Assembly (NCBI GenBank): GCA_016178435.1
Contig: JACOTK010000197.1
Coordinates: 1-6,395, forward strand
Origin: Actinomycetota bacterium
GTDB taxonomy: Bacteria; Actinomycetota; Acidimicrobiia; Acidimicrobiales; CADCSY01
DNA: 6,395 nt
Direction of reading: 5' to 3'
Shown here: piece by piece, positions 4,749 through 6,395 of the stretch
How the letters are laid out: each line of letters opens with the position of its first letter
Position numbering within the stretch: the first letter of the stretch is position 1
Notes under the pieces: generated by a model
Databases searched by the model: none
What the model was told of the DNA's origin: nothing
What the model saw: only the letters and a program-made list of their open reading frames with translations
Program-made: the position numbers and the translations under genes

Positions 4749-6395
4749 AGCGAGGCTCCGACCCGTTGGCCCTCGACCACGGCGGCGTGTGCCCGTCGCG
4801 GGGCGACACAGTCGCCGACCCGATGGACGGTGAAGGGCGTTCCCGGCTGTCGGGATGCCTCGGCGAGCTCGAGGTAGAGCCCCTCGACCGGCGCCTGGGG
4901 AACGGCGAGCACCACCCAGTCAGCCTCACGAAGCTCGTTGCGACCCGTTGGGTGGTGCATGACGTTGAGCTTGGCGTCCTCGATTCCCGTGACCACGAGG
5001 TCGGTGAGCCGGCCGATGCCCTTGGCCGCCGCCCGGGTGCACCAACCCTCCATGTCGAGGGTGACCCCGAGGTCCTGGCCGACGACCATGCCGGACGTGA
5101 TCACCTCCACCGAGCAGCCTCGATCCGCCAGGAGCTCGGCCACGCTCGTCGCCTGATGGAAGCCGAGCTCGTCGACGATGATCACCCGTCCGCTCGGCGA
5201 TGCAGAGCCCTCCAGGACCTCGCGGACATCGGCCACCCGTGGAAGGGAAACGTCGACCGGCGCCCACCAGGGGCGTTCCGGCTCGGCGCCCGTCGCGACG
5301 ATGACGACGTCGGGCCTTCGAGAGGCGACGAAGGCCGCATCGACGGTGACGCCGAGATGGATGTCGACACCCAGTCGGGCGCACTCGGTCACCTGGTTGC
5401 GAATGATGTCGCCGAACTCCGCACGGTTCGGCACGCTCGCTGCGAGTCGGACCTGTCCGCCGGGCGTCGCGTCCCGCTCGTAGACCTCGACCTGATGTCC
5501 ACTCGTCGCAGCCGAGATCGCCGCCTGCATGCCGCCGGGCCCGGCGCCCACGACGAGCACCTTCTTCGGCCGCACGGGCCGGCTCATGGGGACGGCAGCC
5601 AATGCCGCCTCACGTCCGGTGCGTGGATTCTCGATGCAGCCGAGCCAGCGGTTCAGACCCATGCGACCCACGCATTCCTGGTTGCACGACAGGCACAGGC
5701 GAATGTCGTCGGTGTGACCGGCACGGGCCTTGGCGACGAAGTCGGCATCGGCGATCTGTCCACGCACGATGCCGACGAGGTCGCAGTGACCCTCCTCGAG
5801 GGCCCGATCAGCCTGGATGGGGTCCTTGAAACGTCCGACGCCGACCACGGGCAGCTCGACCGCCTTGCGGATCGCCGAGGGGATGAACATCGCGTAGCCC
5901 GGGGGAATGTGCATCGACGCCTCGATCATGAACAGCGTCGCGGTGGCCACGCCGATGGAGGTGTTGATGTAGTCGACCCGGCCGGATGCCTCGACCAGGC
6001 GAGCGACCTCCACCGCCTCGTCGATCGTGGTGCCTCCCTCGATCAGCTCGTCACCGCACAGCCGCACGCCGAGCGCCAGATCACGGCCGATCATCTCACG
6101 AACGGCATGCACGATCTCGAGGAGGATGCGAGCCCGATTGTCGAGGCTGCCTCCGTAGTCATCGGTGCGTTGGTTCGTGGCCGGCGAGAGGAAGCCCCGT
6201 ACGATCGAGCTGTGCGAGCACTGCAGCTCGATGCCGTCGAAGCCGCCTTCGGCACAATGGCCGGCAACCATCGCGTAGCCGGCGACGATCTCGGCGATCT
6301 CGGCGGTGGTGACCGCCTTGGGAACCTCTCGGAACATGGGGTCCGCCACCGGCGAGGGCGCCCACACCGGGAGGCGCGAGTACATGCTCGAGGCC
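4745..6395 (-). CDS. Mycofactocin-associated FadH/OYE (trimethylamine dehydrogenase-like) Fe-S flavoenzyme, 5'-partial
   Basis: Partial: the frame stays open to the right edge, and roughly the first 110 residues of the barrel seem to lie outside the window. The Met at 6385 is therefore probably internal. Counting from it, the C-terminal half of an FMN TIM barrel comes first, with FDGIELQCSHSS at 49-60 and NQRTDDYGGS at 71-80. A [4Fe-4S] motif follows at C231, C234, C238 and C250, with the spacing of 2,4-dienoyl-CoA reductase FadH. Next is an FAD-binding Rossmann fold (VVGAGPGG, 278-285), then a second Rossmann segment at about 401-423 without GxGxxG, and a closing GDCVAPR at 524-530. Known family members carry FMN, [4Fe-4S] and FAD or ADP. 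Homologues next to mycofactocin loci are known but have no assigned substrate. The degenerate second nucleotide fold and the adjacent etfA suggest electron transfer to ETF, as in trimethylamine dehydrogenase (inference). The stop overlaps the etfA start by GTGA. Family is secure; substrate unknown. Confidence 0.9.
   Translation of the reverse strand, partial: ASSMYSRLPVWAPSPVADPMFREVPKAVTTAEIAEIVAGYAMVAGHCAEGGFDGIELQCSHSSIVRGFLSPATNQRTDDYGGSLDNRARILLEIVHAVREMIGRDLALGVRLCGDELIEGGTTIDEAVEVARLVEASGRVDYINTSIGVATATLFMIEASMHIPPGYAMFIPSAIRKAVELPVVGVGRFKDPIQADRALEEGHCDLVGIVRGQIADADFVAKARAGHTDDIRLCLSCNQECVGRMGLNRWLGCIENPRTGREAALAAVPMSRPVRPKKVLVVGAGPGGMQAAISAATSGHQVEVYERDATPGGQVRLAASVPNRAEFGDIIRNQVTECARLGVDIHLGVTVDAAFVASRRPDVVIVATGAEPERPWWAPVDVSLPRVADVREVLEGSASPSGRVIIVDELGFHQATSVAELLADRGCSVEVITSGMVVGQDLGVTLDMEGWCTRAAAKGIGRLTDLVVTGIEDAKLNVMHHPTGRNELREADWVVLAVPQAPVEGLYLELAEASRQPGTPFTVHRVGDCVAPRRAHAAVVEGQRVGASL
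4756..4759 (-). promoter_or_regulatory. Ribosome binding site for etfA
   Basis: GGAG on the minus strand, seven bases ahead of the GTG at 4748 and inside the 3' end of the upstream flavoenzyme gene. It supports the GTG start that overlaps the previous stop codon. Confidence 0.55.

Noticed and set aside
4137..4877. Plus-strand open frame of 246 codons opposite etfA.
   Set aside because: Antisense to a clear EtfA; composition is typical of a GC-rich shadow frame.
4745..6385. Met at 6385 as the true start of the OYE-like enzyme.
   Set aside because: The frame remains open upstream to the window edge, and the family needs about 110 more residues, including much of the FMN barrel.

Overview
The window is GC-rich bacterial DNA, most likely actinobacterial. 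The composition points that way, as do a gene for an MftE-type creatininase (mycofactocin maturation) and one for a Ddn-type deazaflavin (F420)-dependent enzyme, two cofactor systems that co-occur mainly in Actinobacteria. I cannot name the genus. The whole window appears to be one minus-strand operon, read from high to low coordinates. It has no intergenic stretch longer than about 10 bases, no visible internal promoter and no RNA gene, CRISPR array or insertion sequence.

Gene order in the direction of transcription: (1) a FadH/OYE/trimethylamine-dehydrogenase-type iron-sulfur flavoenzyme, missing its N-terminus at the right window edge (6395-4745); (2) etfA (4748-3789); (3) fixC, an ETF:quinone oxidoreductase flavoprotein (3787-2483); (4) fixX, its ferredoxin-like partner (2486-2088); (5) etfB (2091-1210); (6) mftE (1213-485); (7) a Ddn-like F420-dependent nitroreductase-family protein (474-13). 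Four of the six junctions are 4-base stop/start overlaps (GTGA or ATGA). One is a 1-base gap and one a 10-base gap, so translational coupling is likely throughout.

Functionally this reads as an electron-transfer module attached to mycofactocin. The OYE/TMADH-like dehydrogenase would oxidise an unknown substrate at FMN and pass electrons through its [4Fe-4S] cluster to EtfAB. FixCX would then deliver them to the quinone pool. Two features support this. The flavoenzyme's second Rossmann segment lacks a glycine-rich NAD(P)H motif, as in ETF-linked trimethylamine dehydrogenase. EtfB keeps the recognition-loop leucine used for docking dehydrogenases. MftE is the only mycofactocin biosynthesis gene visible; mftA, mftB, mftC and others would have to lie outside the window. 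The physical link to mftE is seen in the sequence; that the chain oxidises or reduces mycofactocin or a mycofactocin-dependent substrate is inference.

The most interesting points are the apparent ETF-linked rewiring of the OYE-family enzyme with a substituted active-site tyrosine, the etfA-fixC-fixX-etfB order that splits the two ETF subunit genes, the long N-terminal extension and eight-cysteine pattern of FixX, and the joining of an F420-type enzyme to a mycofactocin/ETF operon.
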